A stretch of 64,000 bases of DNA from Burkholderia sp. D-99 (GCF_011605345.1 NZ_JAAOXM010000005.1:434001-498000), one strand, 5' to 3'. Numbered from the stretch's first letter, positions 1 through 8,696 are shown. Numbers and translations are program-made. Notes: generated from the letters alone by a model not told the origin.

Positions 1-1
1 G

Positions 2-217
2 GTGTCGGGCTTTTTCGTCGGCGCCGCGCTGAAGATGTACCCGGTGGAATCGGCGATCATCACCGCGTGCCACAGCGGGCTGGGCGGCACCGGCGACGTC
101 GCGATCCTGTCGTCGTCGAACCGGATGGGGCTGATGCCGTTCGCGCAGATCTCGACGCGCATTGGCGGCGCCGCGATGGTCGTGTTCGCGACGATCGTGA
201 TGAAGTGGCTGCATTGA
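2..217 (+). CDS. 2-hydroxycarboxylate (citrate/malate) transporter, C-terminal fragment
   Basis: The last 71 residues of a membrane transporter whose beginning lies before the window. The segment holds a GGTGDVAILSSSNRMGLMPF stretch, which matches the conserved cytoplasmic re-entrant loop (GGxG and Arg-containing region) of the 2-hydroxycarboxylate transporter family (CitS, CimH, MaeN), followed by a final hydrophobic helix and a short LH tail. Members are sodium- or proton-coupled symporters for citrate and malate in the inner membrane. The frame is open from the window edge, so the true start cannot be judged. It converges on the next gene across a 230-base gap with strong inverted repeats. 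Confidence 0.8.
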   Translation: MSGFFVGAALKMYPVESAIITACHSGLGGTGDVAILSSSNRMGLMPFAQISTRIGGAAMVVFATIVMKWLH

Positions 218-341
218 TGCGCGCGGGGTTGCCGGCCCGTTCGTGCGGCCGGCCCCGTTCAATTCGATACAACGCCGGCCTCCCGGAGCCAGCGAACCCG
301 GCTACCGTTTGCCGTTTTCGTGAAAGCGGGCCAATGGGCTT

Positions 342-421
342 GCGCCCCGGGGAGCACAGCGCAGCAGCTGCGCTGTGCGGCCAACCCGTCCCCCGGGGCG
401 CGTGACCGCGACGGGTCACGC
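342..421. repeat. Compound inverted repeat between convergent genes
   Basis: Three perfect inverted repeats are packed together. An 11-base outer pair (342-352 with 391-401) encloses a 12-base pair (354-365 with 367-378) around a single central base. Overlapping the right outer arm is an 8-base hairpin (400-407 with 414-421, 6-nt loop). The element sits between two convergent genes, so a bidirectional terminator is the simplest role, but there is no T-run. A REP-like or cruciform element is the alternative. Confidence 0.7.
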
Positions 422-450
422 AGGGGAAGGGTAGCCGCGCCTCGCACCGC

Positions 451-1329
451 TCAGAGGCTGTCCAGGAACGCCTGCGTGACCGCGACCCACGGGCCGTTCC
501 CGTCGTTGTTCGCATCGTATTCGACAGCGGGATTCTGGCCGCCCCAGATGATCAGGCCGGCCGCGGCGGTGCTGCGGATCGTGTTCAACATGCTCTGCCA
601 GGTCGAAGCCGGGATCAGCGTCGTGTTCTGGTCGTAGTACTGCGGCCAGATGTACGGAAACACCGGATGCGTGCCCGTGCTGCTCTGCCGGTCGATCGTG
701 CCCGTCGTCGCGAGGTCGGCGTTGAGCTGCGGCGCCCATGCCGCGCCCGTATACGGCGACGTGCCGTTGGCCTTCACGTATTCGCTCGGGAAGTACGCAG
801 TCCTGCCGTTGTTGAGGTCCATCAGCTGCGCGATGTCACGATAGGCGCTGGCCGGATCCACGGTGCTGATGTTGGCCGCGTTCGCGAGCCCGTACCACCC
901 GAGCACGCGATTGGGGCGAATCGCCTGGGTCCACTGCTGGAGTTGCTTGAGGATCGCGAACCGGTTGGCGATCGTCGCCGTGCTGCCGGTCAGGTACAGC
1001 TTTTCGCAGTCGAGCACGAGATAACCGGGCGCGTCGGCCGGTGTCGGATCGTAGGTGTTGACCAGCGCCTCCCAGTCGCTCTGCGACGGCAGCTTGACCT
1101 TGCCCGTCGACGCATCGTACGTGAGCGGCTGGCAGTAGCGCGCCGGGATGAAATGGGTCTTGACCGAACCGTGCCCGAGTGAAACATCGGCGTATGCGGT
1201 GTTGTCGAGCACGGTAAACGACGGCGCGGCATCGGCGTCGAGCGGATGGGTGAGCGCAAGCGCGAGCAGCGCGGCCGTACCGACACTTGCTGCGATCGGA
1301 ACGCGTGGGCGGATGGATCCGGATGGCAT
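451..1329 (-). CDS. Secreted protein of unknown function, possibly a glycosidase-like fold
   Basis: 292 residues. The ATG at 1329 has an AGGAG site 9 bases upstream. The first ~35 residues form a typical Sec signal peptide (Arg-rich start, Ala/Leu core, cleavage near ADA-AP). The mature part contains a YLVLDCEKLY stretch, RVLGWYGLAN and several Trp/Tyr-rich segments (WPQYYDQ, IIWGGQNP), an alternation reminiscent of TIM-barrel hydrolases, but I do not recognise a named family. It is the third gene in a same-strand row murP, porin, this gene, with only 72 bases to the porin. Co-transcription with the MurNAc genes would suggest an envelope or sugar-related role; that is inference. Confidence 0.75.
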   Translation of the reverse strand: MPSGSIRPRVPIAASVGTAALLALALTHPLDADAAPSFTVLDNTAYADVSLGHGSVKTHFIPARYCQPLTYDASTGKVKLPSQSDWEALVNTYDPTPADAPGYLVLDCEKLYLTGSTATIANRFAILKQLQQWTQAIRPNRVLGWYGLANAANISTVDPASAYRDIAQLMDLNNGRTAYFPSEYVKANGTSPYTGAAWAPQLNADLATTGTIDRQSSTGTHPVFPYIWPQYYDQNTTLIPASTWQSMLNTIRSTAAAGLIIWGGQNPAVEYDANNDGNGPWVAVTQAFLDSL

Positions 1330-1401
1330 GGTTCGACTCCTGGTTGGCAAAGTGGAAGAGCGTGGCGCGGCGCGCAGGGCCAGCGCGGCCGGCCACGCGG
1401 G

Positions 1402-2517
1402 CTAGAACACTGTCTCGATGCCGGCATAGACGCCGGTTTGTCCATGGCCAGGCGCCGGGTTCGTGCCCCAGCCGGCGTTCATCGGCCCCAGGCCCGGGTT
1501 TTGCGGGTTGACGCCGAAATTCGCGTTGGCGCTGTTGAACACGTGCGCGGCCATGCTGTACAGGAACGTCCGCTTCGACAGGTCGTACATGCAGCCGACG
1601 CCGACCATCGTCACGCGCGATTCGCCGTCGTGGTCGGCGGTCCACTTGCCGGGGCCGACCTTCATCGTGTAAGCGGCACCCTGCAGGTGGAGAAAGGGGT
1701 TCACGTCGTAGGTGAGGCCGGCCCACCAGAGATCGGCGCGGTCGGACAATCCCGCCGGTGTATCCGGCGCGGAGTAGTGCGTGTAGGCGGCCTGCACGCG
1801 AAACGGGCCGAACCGGTCGCGCACGCCGACGAACAATTCGCGCGAGTAACTGAACAGGTTGTTCTCGATGCCCTGGGCATTGCGGATCTCGTCCCAGACC
1901 ACCCGCACCTGGAAATCGCCGTGCGTGTAGGCGCCGCTGAAGCCGTCCGCGCGCCCGGCCTTGCCCGCGTTGCCCGGATCGCCCGCGTTGAAGCTGGTCG
2001 GGCTGTTGCCCAGGTTCAGCTCCGCATCGAACGAGAAGCCGTGCAGGTCGGGCGACAGGTAGCGGATGCCGTTGGACAGGCGCGAGCCGTTCCGGTACGC
2101 GACGAACGACTGGGCGCCGAAGTTTTCCTCGAGCAACGGGTCGTATTCCCACACGTAGTTGTTGAGCATCGGCCCCTGGCCGAAGCGGATCGTGCCGTAC
2201 GTGTCGTTCTTCAACCCGACCCAGGCCGCGCGCTGGAAGATCAGCCCCGCGACCAGCGAGCCGGTCGGCGTGAAAGCCGATTCGAGCCAGAACAGCGCGT
2301 GGTTCCCGTTCCCCAGATCTTCCGTGCCCTTCAACCCGATGATGTTGACGCCCCAGTCGCTGCCCTGCGACCAGCGGGACGCGGTGCCGTGCGGTGTCTG
2401 CACGCCGCTCGTGTACTGGACGTCGCCGCCCAGGCGTCCCCACAGCAGGACGCTCGATTGCGCATGCGCGAGCGTCGTCGCGAAGCACGCGATCGCGAAG
2501 GCGATTCCCCTTTTCAT
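1402..2517 (-). CDS. Gram-negative trimeric porin (OmpC/OpcP type)
   Basis: 371 residues, a usual length for Burkholderia general porins. It begins with a signal peptide (MKRGIAFAIACFATTLAHAQSS) and continues with QSSVLLWGRLGGDVQYTSG, the characteristic first strand of the family. It ends in an amphipathic strand with C-terminal Phe (YAGIETVF), the signature recognised by the BAM complex. It forms a 16-strand beta-barrel in the outer membrane. The gene lies 77 bases downstream of murP on the same strand and may supply outer-membrane entry for muropeptide sugars; that pairing is inferred from position. The Shine-Dalgarno is weak (GGA). Confidence 0.92.
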   Translation of the reverse strand: MKRGIAFAIACFATTLAHAQSSVLLWGRLGGDVQYTSGVQTPHGTASRWSQGSDWGVNIIGLKGTEDLGNGNHALFWLESAFTPTGSLVAGLIFQRAAWVGLKNDTYGTIRFGQGPMLNNYVWEYDPLLEENFGAQSFVAYRNGSRLSNGIRYLSPDLHGFSFDAELNLGNSPTSFNAGDPGNAGKAGRADGFSGAYTHGDFQVRVVWDEIRNAQGIENNLFSYSRELFVGVRDRFGPFRVQAAYTHYSAPDTPAGLSDRADLWWAGLTYDVNPFLHLQGAAYTMKVGPGKWTADHDGESRVTMVGVGCMYDLSKRTFLYSMAAHVFNSANANFGVNPQNPGLGPMNAGWGTNPAPGHGQTGVYAGIETVF

Positions 2518-2594
2518 TTATTTAGCTATCCATATTTAATAGGGCAATAAAGAGGCGGCCGACCACCGGCGCGACCGCCATTGCGCAAGGCCGC

Positions 2595-4106
2595 TCAGCG
2601 CGCCTGCTGCACCGGCAGCGGCCCGTCCGCGCGCGGCTCGGCGCGGCGTGGCGCCGGGCGGACGAACTGTCGCCGCTGATCCTGCGTCAACCCGAAGAAC
2701 CAGGTGAGCACGAACGCCGATGCATACGCCGTCGCCGTTGCGAGGCAATAGGCCGCGACGCTGCTGCCGAGCCCCATGGGCCCCGTGACGAGCGGAATCA
2801 GCATCAGGTTGGCGGGGCCGATCGTGGTCGCGCCCACGAAATCGCCGTGACTGGCGAGGTATCCGAGCACGAGCGCGCCGATGCCGCCGCCGATCGACGA
2901 CGTGACGAGCGGGCGGCCGAGCGGCAGCGTGACGCTATAGAGCAGCGGTTCGGACACACCCAGCATGCAGGTCGGCAACGTGTCGCGGATCCGTTGTTTC
3001 AGTCCCGCGTCCTTGACGCGGAAATACAGTGCGAAGGCGGCGCCGGCTTGCCCGCAGCCGGACATCGCGAGGATCGGGAACAGCGCGGTGAAGCCGTATT
3101 GCGCAATGAGTTGCGCATGAATCGGGATCAGCGCCTGATGCAGGCCGAACATCAGGAGAACCACGAACGACGCGGCGAGCACGAACGCGGCCGGCATGCC
3201 GCCGACATTCAGCAAGCGCGTGGTGAGCGCGCTGACGCCGTTCGTCAGCACGTCGGCCACCGGCATGAGCACGAACAGCGTCGCGACGCCCGCGACGAGC
3301 AGCGACACGGTCGGCGTCACCAGCGTCTCGATCGCCGGCGGGATTCGCGTGCGCAGCTTGCGCTCGACCAGCGCGACCAGCACGCCGGCCAGCAGCGCGC
3401 CCATCAGTCCGCCCTGGCCGGGCCGCAGCGCGATCTCGCCGAGCAGCGGCAACGTGAACGCATGGAGCTTGGTCAGCGCCGGCACGATCATCACGCTCGC
3501 GGCCGCGCCGCCGAGGCTCGCCGTGCCGTCGAACTCGCGCGCCGCGTTCATGCCGACCTGGATGACGAGGAACGCGAAGAACGCCGAGCCGATCGTCGAC
3601 GCGACGGTCGCGAGAAAGGTCAGGTCGCTCGCGCTGTCGGCCGGCGAATGCCGGGCCCAGAGCAGCAGCAGGCCGCCCAGCGCGTTGATCAGCCCCGCGC
3701 CGACCAGCGCGGGGATCAGCGGCGTGAAGATCGACGCGATGCGGCGCAGGAAACCGCGCACGGCGTGGTTGCCGCGCCTGGCAGCCGCGGGCGGCTTCGC
3801 GGCCCGCGCATCGTCTTGCGGATGCGCGTCGCCTGCATCGTGTTCGCTCAATGCCTGCGCGAACGCGCTCCATACCTGCTTGACCGCGCCGGGGCCGATC
3901 ACCACCTGGAGCGGATCGCCGGTCACCACGCCCAGCACGCCGGGCAGTTGCCGCAGCACGGCCGGATCGGCGAGCGCCGGATCGACGAGGTTGACGCGCA
4001 GTCGCGTCATGCAATGCGTGTGATTGCGCACGTTCCGTGCGCCGCCGATTGCCCCGAGAATCGCGCGGGCCAGTGTCCCGAACTTCTCTGCCGTGTCCGC
4101 CGCCAT
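2595..4106 (-). CDS. murP: PTS permease IIBC, N-acetylmuramic acid type
   Basis: 503 residues from the ATG at 4106, chosen because a GGAG site precedes it; the upstream open frame lacks homology. The N-terminal EIIB domain (about 1-90) carries the phosphorylated Cys32 in NHTHCMTRLR. A linker follows, then a multi-span EIIC domain (about 120-480) of the glucose/sucrose family. There is no EIIA domain, as in MurP, which borrows EIIA-Glc. It should import MurNAc as the 6-phosphate. The assignment to MurNAc rather than another beta-glucoside rests on the divergent murQ. It probably heads an operon with the porin and secreted protein. Operator-like ATTGGT sites lie in the shared promoter region. 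Confidence 0.85.
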   Translation of the reverse strand: MAADTAEKFGTLARAILGAIGGARNVRNHTHCMTRLRVNLVDPALADPAVLRQLPGVLGVVTGDPLQVVIGPGAVKQVWSAFAQALSEHDAGDAHPQDDARAAKPPAAARRGNHAVRGFLRRIASIFTPLIPALVGAGLINALGGLLLLWARHSPADSASDLTFLATVASTIGSAFFAFLVIQVGMNAAREFDGTASLGGAAASVMIVPALTKLHAFTLPLLGEIALRPGQGGLMGALLAGVLVALVERKLRTRIPPAIETLVTPTVSLLVAGVATLFVLMPVADVLTNGVSALTTRLLNVGGMPAAFVLAASFVVLLMFGLHQALIPIHAQLIAQYGFTALFPILAMSGCGQAGAAFALYFRVKDAGLKQRIRDTLPTCMLGVSEPLLYSVTLPLGRPLVTSSIGGGIGALVLGYLASHGDFVGATTIGPANLMLIPLVTGPMGLGSSVAAYCLATATAYASAFVLTWFFGLTQDQRRQFVRPAPRRAEPRADGPLPVQQAR

Positions 4107-4169
4107 GCCTGGCTCCTGTGAAATGCCGAATCGCCCCTGTCCGGAGGCGAGTACGTTGAATTGTCGATA

Positions 4170-4187
4170 AATTGGAACGTACCAATT
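4170..4187. promoter_or_regulatory. Candidate GntR/HutC-type operator 1 (murP side)
   Basis: An 18-base inverted repeat, AATTGGAACGTACCAATT, with perfect 6-base arms, about 65 bases upstream of murP. HutC-subfamily regulators commonly bind GGT-N-ACC type palindromes. The same ATTGGT half-site recurs before murQ and before the GntR gene. Binding by the neighbouring regulator is inferred. Confidence 0.5.
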
Positions 4188-4400
4188 CACATATTGGTTG
4201 GCAATAGGTAGTTTTTTAGAAGTTGTCCAGGGATCGGGTGGATAGCTTTTCAGTCTCGGAGATAACGGGGTCAGGGTGCGGTCCTGAACCGCTCGCACAT
4301 TGAAATCTAATTCGTATCAGTGGTTTGACGATGTTTCGTTGTCGGCGTCAGCGAAGTTACCGGCATCAACGATGCGACGCCCGATGAATTGGCGATTTAC

Positions 4401-4420
4401 AACCAATGCCATACCAATTA
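4401..4420. promoter_or_regulatory. Candidate operator 2 (murQ side)
   Basis: On the minus strand this reads TAATTGGTATGGCATTGGTT, containing two ATTGGT half-sites in direct orientation 5-6 bases apart. It lies about 40 bases upstream of the murQ start and shares the AATTGGTA core with operator 1. Confidence 0.4.
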
Positions 4421-4460
4421 TGATCAAACCCATCTTTCGCCCAACCTGTGGAGTGCCGCC

Positions 4461-5357
4461 ATGCCGCTGGATCGTTTGATCACCGAGCAGCCCAACGTCT
4501 TCAGCGCGAACCTCGATCAGCTCAGCATCGAAGAAGGCGTGGCGTTGATGAATCGCGAGGATGCGTTCATCGCGCCGTGCGTGGCGCGTGCATTGCCGTC
4601 CATCGCGGCGGGGGTGAGGGCGGTCGCGCAGGCACTCCGCGCGGGCGGCCGGCTCGTCTACATCGGCGCCGGCAACAGCGGACGGATCGGCTATCTCGAT
4701 GCGCTGGAATGCCAGCCGACCTTCGGCATGTCGCCGAAGGAGGTCGTGGGCATCGTCGCGGGCGGTTTCGTCGGCATGTCCGAGGGCATCGAGGATTCCG
4801 CGGCAAGAGGGCAGGCGGATCTGGAGGACATCGCGCTGCGGCGCGAGGACGTCGTGGTCGGGCTGAGCGCGAGCGGCCGCACGCCCTATGTGATCGGCGC
4901 GCTTCGCCATGCGCGGCACATCGGCTGTTCGACGGTCTCCGTGGCCTGCAACAGCGGGAGCGAGGTCGGTGCCGTGGCCGATGTCGCGATCGAAGTGGAC
5001 TGCGGCCCGGAGATCCTGGCCGGCTCCACGCGCCTGAAGGCCGGGACCGTGCAGAAGATGGTCTGTAACATGCTGTCGACGCTGTCGATGGTCGCGCTCG
5101 GCAAGACCTATGGCAATCTGATGGTCGACCTGCAGGTGCACAATCAGAAGCTGCAGCTCCGCGCGCAATCGATCGTCGCGCAGGCGGCGGGAGTCGCGCC
5201 GGACGTCGCGGCGCGCACGCTCGCGGAAGCGGGCAACCGCCCGCGGATCGCGATCCTGATGCTGCTGGCGGGTTTGAGCTGCGGCGAGGCCGAAGCGTTG
5301 TCGGTTGAGCATGGCGGGTCGATTCATCACGCGCTGCAGTCGCGCCAGCCGTCCTGA
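4461..5357 (+). CDS. murQ: N-acetylmuramic acid 6-phosphate etherase
   Basis: 298 residues, the normal family length. The SIS domain contains YIGAGNSGRIGYLDALECQP, matching the MurQ sugar-phosphate site. The conserved Glu of the LEC motif and the EGIEDS motif provide the acid/base residues known from the E. coli enzyme. It cleaves the D-lactyl ether of MurNAc-6-P, giving GlcNAc-6-P and lactate in the cytoplasm. The ATG at 4461 is preferred over one at 4389 because GGAG lies 8 bases upstream and family homology starts there. It is divergent from murP and followed 58 bases later by a GntR regulator. The Asn in GAGNSGR replaces the more usual Thr. Confidence 0.93.
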   Translation: MPLDRLITEQPNVFSANLDQLSIEEGVALMNREDAFIAPCVARALPSIAAGVRAVAQALRAGGRLVYIGAGNSGRIGYLDALECQPTFGMSPKEVVGIVAGGFVGMSEGIEDSAARGQADLEDIALRREDVVVGLSASGRTPYVIGALRHARHIGCSTVSVACNSGSEVGAVADVAIEVDCGPEILAGSTRLKAGTVQKMVCNMLSTLSMVALGKTYGNLMVDLQVHNQKLQLRAQSIVAQAAGVAPDVAARTLAEAGNRPRIAILMLLAGLSCGEAEALSVEHGGSIHHALQSRQPS

Positions 5358-5387
5358 TGCCGTGCATCGCACCGTGTCGAATGTCCT

Positions 5388-5403
5388 CCAATCCTGACCA
5401 ATT
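5388..5403. promoter_or_regulatory. Candidate operator 3 (before the GntR gene)
   Basis: CCAATCCTGACCAATT on the plus strand reads AATTGGTCAGGATTGG on the minus strand: two ATTGG half-sites in the same arrangement as operator 2, 12 bases before the regulator ATG. It suggests autoregulation. Confidence 0.4.
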
Positions 5404-5415
5404 TTTAGTGTATCG

Positions 5416-6222
5416 ATGACGGAACGCCGCCTGGATGACCCTCTTTCGCGCGACCCGCAACCCGGCGCGCCGTTGTTCGGCGCGGCGCAGGTCGCCGAAC
5501 TGCATGCGCCGTCGACGGGCGGCGCGCGCATGCCGATTGCGTCGCGACTCGCGCGGATGCTGCGCGCGACCATCGTCGACGGCACGATGAAGACGGGGGA
5601 GAGCTTTCCGCCCGAGCGGGAACTGGCTGCCCAACTGCAGGTGTCGCGCGACACCGTGCGGCGCGCGATCGAGGAACTGATCCGCCAGGGGCTCGTCGAA
5701 GCGCGGCAGGGCGCGGGGACGTTCGTCGCCGCGCGCGTCGAGCAACCGTTGACCGAGATCACCAGTTTCTCGGACGACATGCTCCGTCGCGGCTTCCGTC
5801 CGGGGTCGCACTGGGTCAAGCGCGAACTGCGCCGCCCGACGCCGGAGGAGTCGCTCGCACTGGGTCTCGCGCCGGATTCGGTCGTCATGCACCTGGAGCG
5901 TGTCAGGACGGCGGATGCCGTGCCGATGGCGATCGAGCGCGCGGTGCTGGCCGCCGACCTGCTCGGCGGCAACCTGGAATTCGGCGATTCGCTGTACGGG
6001 GCGTTGAATGCCGCGGGCATTTGCCCGGTCAAGGCGCTCCAGCGGCTGCGCGCGGAACTGGCGTCCGGGCCGGACGCCGAGTTGCTCGGCATCCGCAGCG
6101 GCGATCCGGTGCTGCATATCGAGCGGCGGTCGTTTTCGATCGAGGGACGGCCGCTCGAGCTGACGCGGTCGTTCTACCGTGGGGATCGTTACGATTACCT
6201 CGCGGTGATGGGAAAGGCGTGA
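5416..6222 (+). CDS. GntR/HutC-family regulator with UTRA domain
   Basis: 268 residues. A ~40-residue N-terminal tail is followed by a winged helix (about 40-110: MPIASRLARMLRATIVDGTM, then VSRDTVRRAIEELIRQGLVEARQGAGTFVA, the typical GntR recognition helix and wing). The C-terminal UTRA ligand domain (about 120-260) contains LALGLAPDSVVMHLERVRTA and ends with SFYRGDRYDYLAVMG. HutC-type regulators of this kind often sense phosphorylated amino sugars. Next to murQ and murP it is the likely regulator of MurNAc use, a role filled in E. coli by an RpiR-family MurR, so orthology to MurR should not be assumed. Confidence 0.9.
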   Translation: MTERRLDDPLSRDPQPGAPLFGAAQVAELHAPSTGGARMPIASRLARMLRATIVDGTMKTGESFPPERELAAQLQVSRDTVRRAIEELIRQGLVEARQGAGTFVAARVEQPLTEITSFSDDMLRRGFRPGSHWVKRELRRPTPEESLALGLAPDSVVMHLERVRTADAVPMAIERAVLAADLLGGNLEFGDSLYGALNAAGICPVKALQRLRAELASGPDAELLGIRSGDPVLHIERRSFSIEGRPLELTRSFYRGDRYDYLAVMGKA

Positions 6223-6293
6223 TTTCCGGAACGACGGACGACGACACGCTATCGCGCGCAATACGCCCGGCTTCCGGCAAACACTGAGCGACG

Positions 6294-6329
6294 GAATGTG
6301 CCGGCATCGATTTCGACGCCGGCACATTC
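6294..6329 (+). terminator. Hairpin after the GntR gene
   Basis: A perfect 12-base stem (GAATGTGCCGGC with GCCGGCACATTC) around a 12-base loop, 70 bases after the regulator stop. No clear T-run follows, so termination efficiency is uncertain. Confidence 0.55.
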
Positions 6330-6473
6330 AGCGTAGCGGCCGCCAGGTTGCTGCGGGCCATGGCCTGCCCCGCAGCGGAGCCGTGTCGCGATTCGATGAG
6401 GACTCCAACGTGTTGCGTCACCGCTGCGAAACGCTGCGGTACGTTACGCGTCGTACCCGCGCGTGGCCGCGAT

Positions 6474-7631
6474 TCACATCACGGCCGCGAACCCTGTCAT
6501 CCCGCTGCGCGCATTGGCGTCGGCCGCGAGGCGTCGTTCCCGTTCCGTCGCATGGATGCGATCCCATTCAAGTACCTTGGGTGTCATCAGCCGGTGCCAG
6601 AGCGGCGGGATCATCGCGACGACGATCGTCGTCAGGTAGCCGCCGATCATCATCGGCGCATCGGCAAACGGCTTGAGATCCTGGTAAGGCACTTCGCCCT
6701 GCGCATGATGATGCGAATGGCGCGTCAGGTTGAACATCGACCATGAACTGATGCGCCGATTGGTATTCCATGAGTGGCGCGGCTGGACCGGCGTGCCCGG
6801 ATCGCGAACGATACCGTAGTGCTCCATGTAGTTGACGATTTCCAGCAGCGCCTTGCCCCACAGCGCGCAGAGCAGGAAGTACATGCCCGTTCGGTACCCG
6901 CCGATGCTCCATGCGCCCGCGAGCAGCAGCACGCTCATCAGGTGGCCGCGAATCACCGCGTTGAACGGCGTGAACGCGCCGTGCCCGGCCCGCTTCAGGC
7001 GCTTGCCTTCGATCTTCCACGCGCTGACGTTGCCTTTGACCGTCGAGACGAGGACATGCAGGTAGACGTTGCGGCCGCGAGGGGCCGTGGCGGGATCTTC
7101 GGTCGTCGATACGTAGCGATGGTGCCCATACACGTGCTCGATCGAGAAGACCGTATCGAAGCTGAAGGCCAGCAGCCAGCGGCCGATGAACATCGACACC
7201 CGGTCCCACGTGCGATGGGTCAGCTCGTGCGCGGGGATGGTGCCGATCATGCCGATCATCAGGCCGGTGAGCACGACGCCGGACACATGGTGCCACCGGT
7301 TCGTCGCCGCGCGCGCCGCCAGCGCATCGTATCCGGTCAACCGTTCGACCAGTGCGCCGAATCCGAGCGGATCGGAGGCGGCGATCGACCAGACCGACGC
7401 AAAGACGATCAGCGACAGCAGCGGCAGCGCCATCCAGAGTTGAAACGTCAGGATGCCGGGATGGCGCAGCACGGGTGTCGACGTATCGTCGCCGCCTATC
7501 GCGTCGCCGACGATATAGAACGCGAGGATCGCGACGAGATCGAGCGTGATCCACGTACCGCCCGCGACGAAGGCGACGATCGCGGAGATGCCGATCACGT
7601 GGAACAGGAAGTACTTCAGGTAGTGGTGCAT
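6474..7631 (-). CDS. AlkB-like membrane di-iron hydroxylase (alkane/xylene monooxygenase family)
   Basis: 385 residues from the ATG at 7631, which has a GGAG site. All histidine boxes of the family are visible: HELTH (135-139), EHVYGHHR (165-172), NYMEHYG (267-273) and RHSHHHA (304-310). Hydrophobic helices lie at about 5-45, 60-85 and 115-135, consistent with an integral inner-membrane enzyme. It should hydroxylate a hydrophobic alkyl or methyl group using O2 and two electrons. The gene directly downstream on this strand's operon partner is upstream in coordinates: the reductase ends 34 bases before this start. The substrate cannot be read from sequence; pairing with a ferredoxin-type reductase resembles XylM/XylA more than rubredoxin-fed AlkB. 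Confidence 0.88.
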   Translation of the reverse strand: MHHYLKYFLFHVIGISAIVAFVAGGTWITLDLVAILAFYIVGDAIGGDDTSTPVLRHPGILTFQLWMALPLLSLIVFASVWSIAASDPLGFGALVERLTGYDALAARAATNRWHHVSGVVLTGLMIGMIGTIPAHELTHRTWDRVSMFIGRWLLAFSFDTVFSIEHVYGHHRYVSTTEDPATAPRGRNVYLHVLVSTVKGNVSAWKIEGKRLKRAGHGAFTPFNAVIRGHLMSVLLLAGAWSIGGYRTGMYFLLCALWGKALLEIVNYMEHYGIVRDPGTPVQPRHSWNTNRRISSWSMFNLTRHSHHHAQGEVPYQDLKPFADAPMMIGGYLTTIVVAMIPPLWHRLMTPKVLEWDRIHATERERRLAADANARSGMTGFAAVM

Positions 7632-7664
7632 GGGGACGTGTCTCCTCCGGGTTGGTATTGGCAT

Positions 7665-8696
7665 TCAGGCGACTGCCTGCGTGTCGTGTTGCGTGGTGAA
7701 CCGGTCCGCGTGAATGTGTTCGCGGGCAAGGCCGCGGGCCGTCAGCACGTCGGTGGCCGCGTCGATCATCCGGGGCGGCCCGCACAGGTACGCATGGGCA
7801 TCCGCCGGCAGGTCGGCGGCGATGCCGTCCGTCACCCACCCGCGCGCACCGCGCCATGACGAATCGTCCGGCTCTTCGGAAAGGATCGGCAGGAAATCGA
7901 AGCGGTCGCGCCAGCGGCGCGCCAGATCCGCAATCGTGTCGAGCGCGTACAGGTCGCGTTGGGCGCGCGCACCGAACAGCAGCGTGACCGGACGTGCCGC
8001 GCGTGCCGCCGCGCCGTCTTCGAGCAGCGCGAGAACGGGCGCAAGCCCGCTGCCGCCGGCGATCAGGATCAACGGGGTCGTGGCGGGGCGCATCCAGAAG
8101 TCGCCGAGCGGACCTTCGACGGTCACGGTCTTGCCGGTCAGGTCATGGCCGTGGACATGGCCGGAAAATACGCCGCCGGGCACCTTGCGCACGAAAAAGA
8201 CGGCCTGCGCATCCGGTCGTACAGCGGTCGCGAACGAGTAGCTGCGCGCCTCGCCCGGCAAGGATGCGATCGACAGCTGCGCATACTGCCCGGCCTTGTA
8301 CGGAAGCGCTTCGTCGAGCTGGATGCGCAGGCGCACGATGTCGTGCGTCTGCCGGTCCTGGCCGATCACGCGGCCGCCAACCTTCCGCCGTGCGCCGTAG
8401 CGGCTCAGGTCGACGGCGATGGTCACGTCGGAGCGCGGGATGCTCTGGCAGGCCAGGATGAAGCGCTGATCGAGATCCTCGTCGGGCAGGACGTATTCGG
8501 TATGCGTGAGTTCCTTCACGCGGCCGTGAATCAGCCTGCATTTGCAGGTCGCACACCCGCCGACCCGGCAGCTGTGCGGAAAGTCGATGCCTTCGCGCAA
8601 TGCCGCCTGCAAGAGTGTTTCCCCCGGCTGGACCGTGATGGTGCGATCGTTGATGACGGCCGTCACAGTCTTGGGTTTTGTCAGGAAGCTGAACAT
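7665..8696 (-). CDS. [2Fe-2S]/FAD/NAD(P)H reductase of the hydroxylase (XylA-like)
   Basis: 343 residues from the ATG at 8696 (GGAAGG upstream); an in-frame ATG at 8732 is possible. The plant-type ferredoxin domain (about 10-95) has cluster ligands Cys43, Cys48, Cys51 and Cys83 (HSCRVGGCATCKC, LACQS). A ferredoxin-NADP reductase type FAD domain follows with the RSYSFAT motif, then a nucleotide domain with LIAGGSGLAPVLALL and the YLCGPPRMIDAA pattern. It passes electrons from NAD(P)H to the adjacent membrane hydroxylase. Gene order (reductase first, hydroxylase 33 bases later) implies one transcript. Confidence 0.92.
   Translation of the reverse strand: MFSFLTKPKTVTAVINDRTITVQPGETLLQAALREGIDFPHSCRVGGCATCKCRLIHGRVKELTHTEYVLPDEDLDQRFILACQSIPRSDVTIAVDLSRYGARRKVGGRVIGQDRQTHDIVRLRIQLDEALPYKAGQYAQLSIASLPGEARSYSFATAVRPDAQAVFFVRKVPGGVFSGHVHGHDLTGKTVTVEGPLGDFWMRPATTPLILIAGGSGLAPVLALLEDGAAARAARPVTLLFGARAQRDLYALDTIADLARRWRDRFDFLPILSEEPDDSSWRGARGWVTDGIAADLPADAHAYLCGPPRMIDAATDVLTARGLAREHIHADRFTTQHDTQAVA

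Noticed and set aside
4389..4460. Earlier start of murQ at 4389
   Set aside because: The extension overlaps operator 2, has no ribosome site and no family similarity; the ATG at 4461 has GGAG in place.
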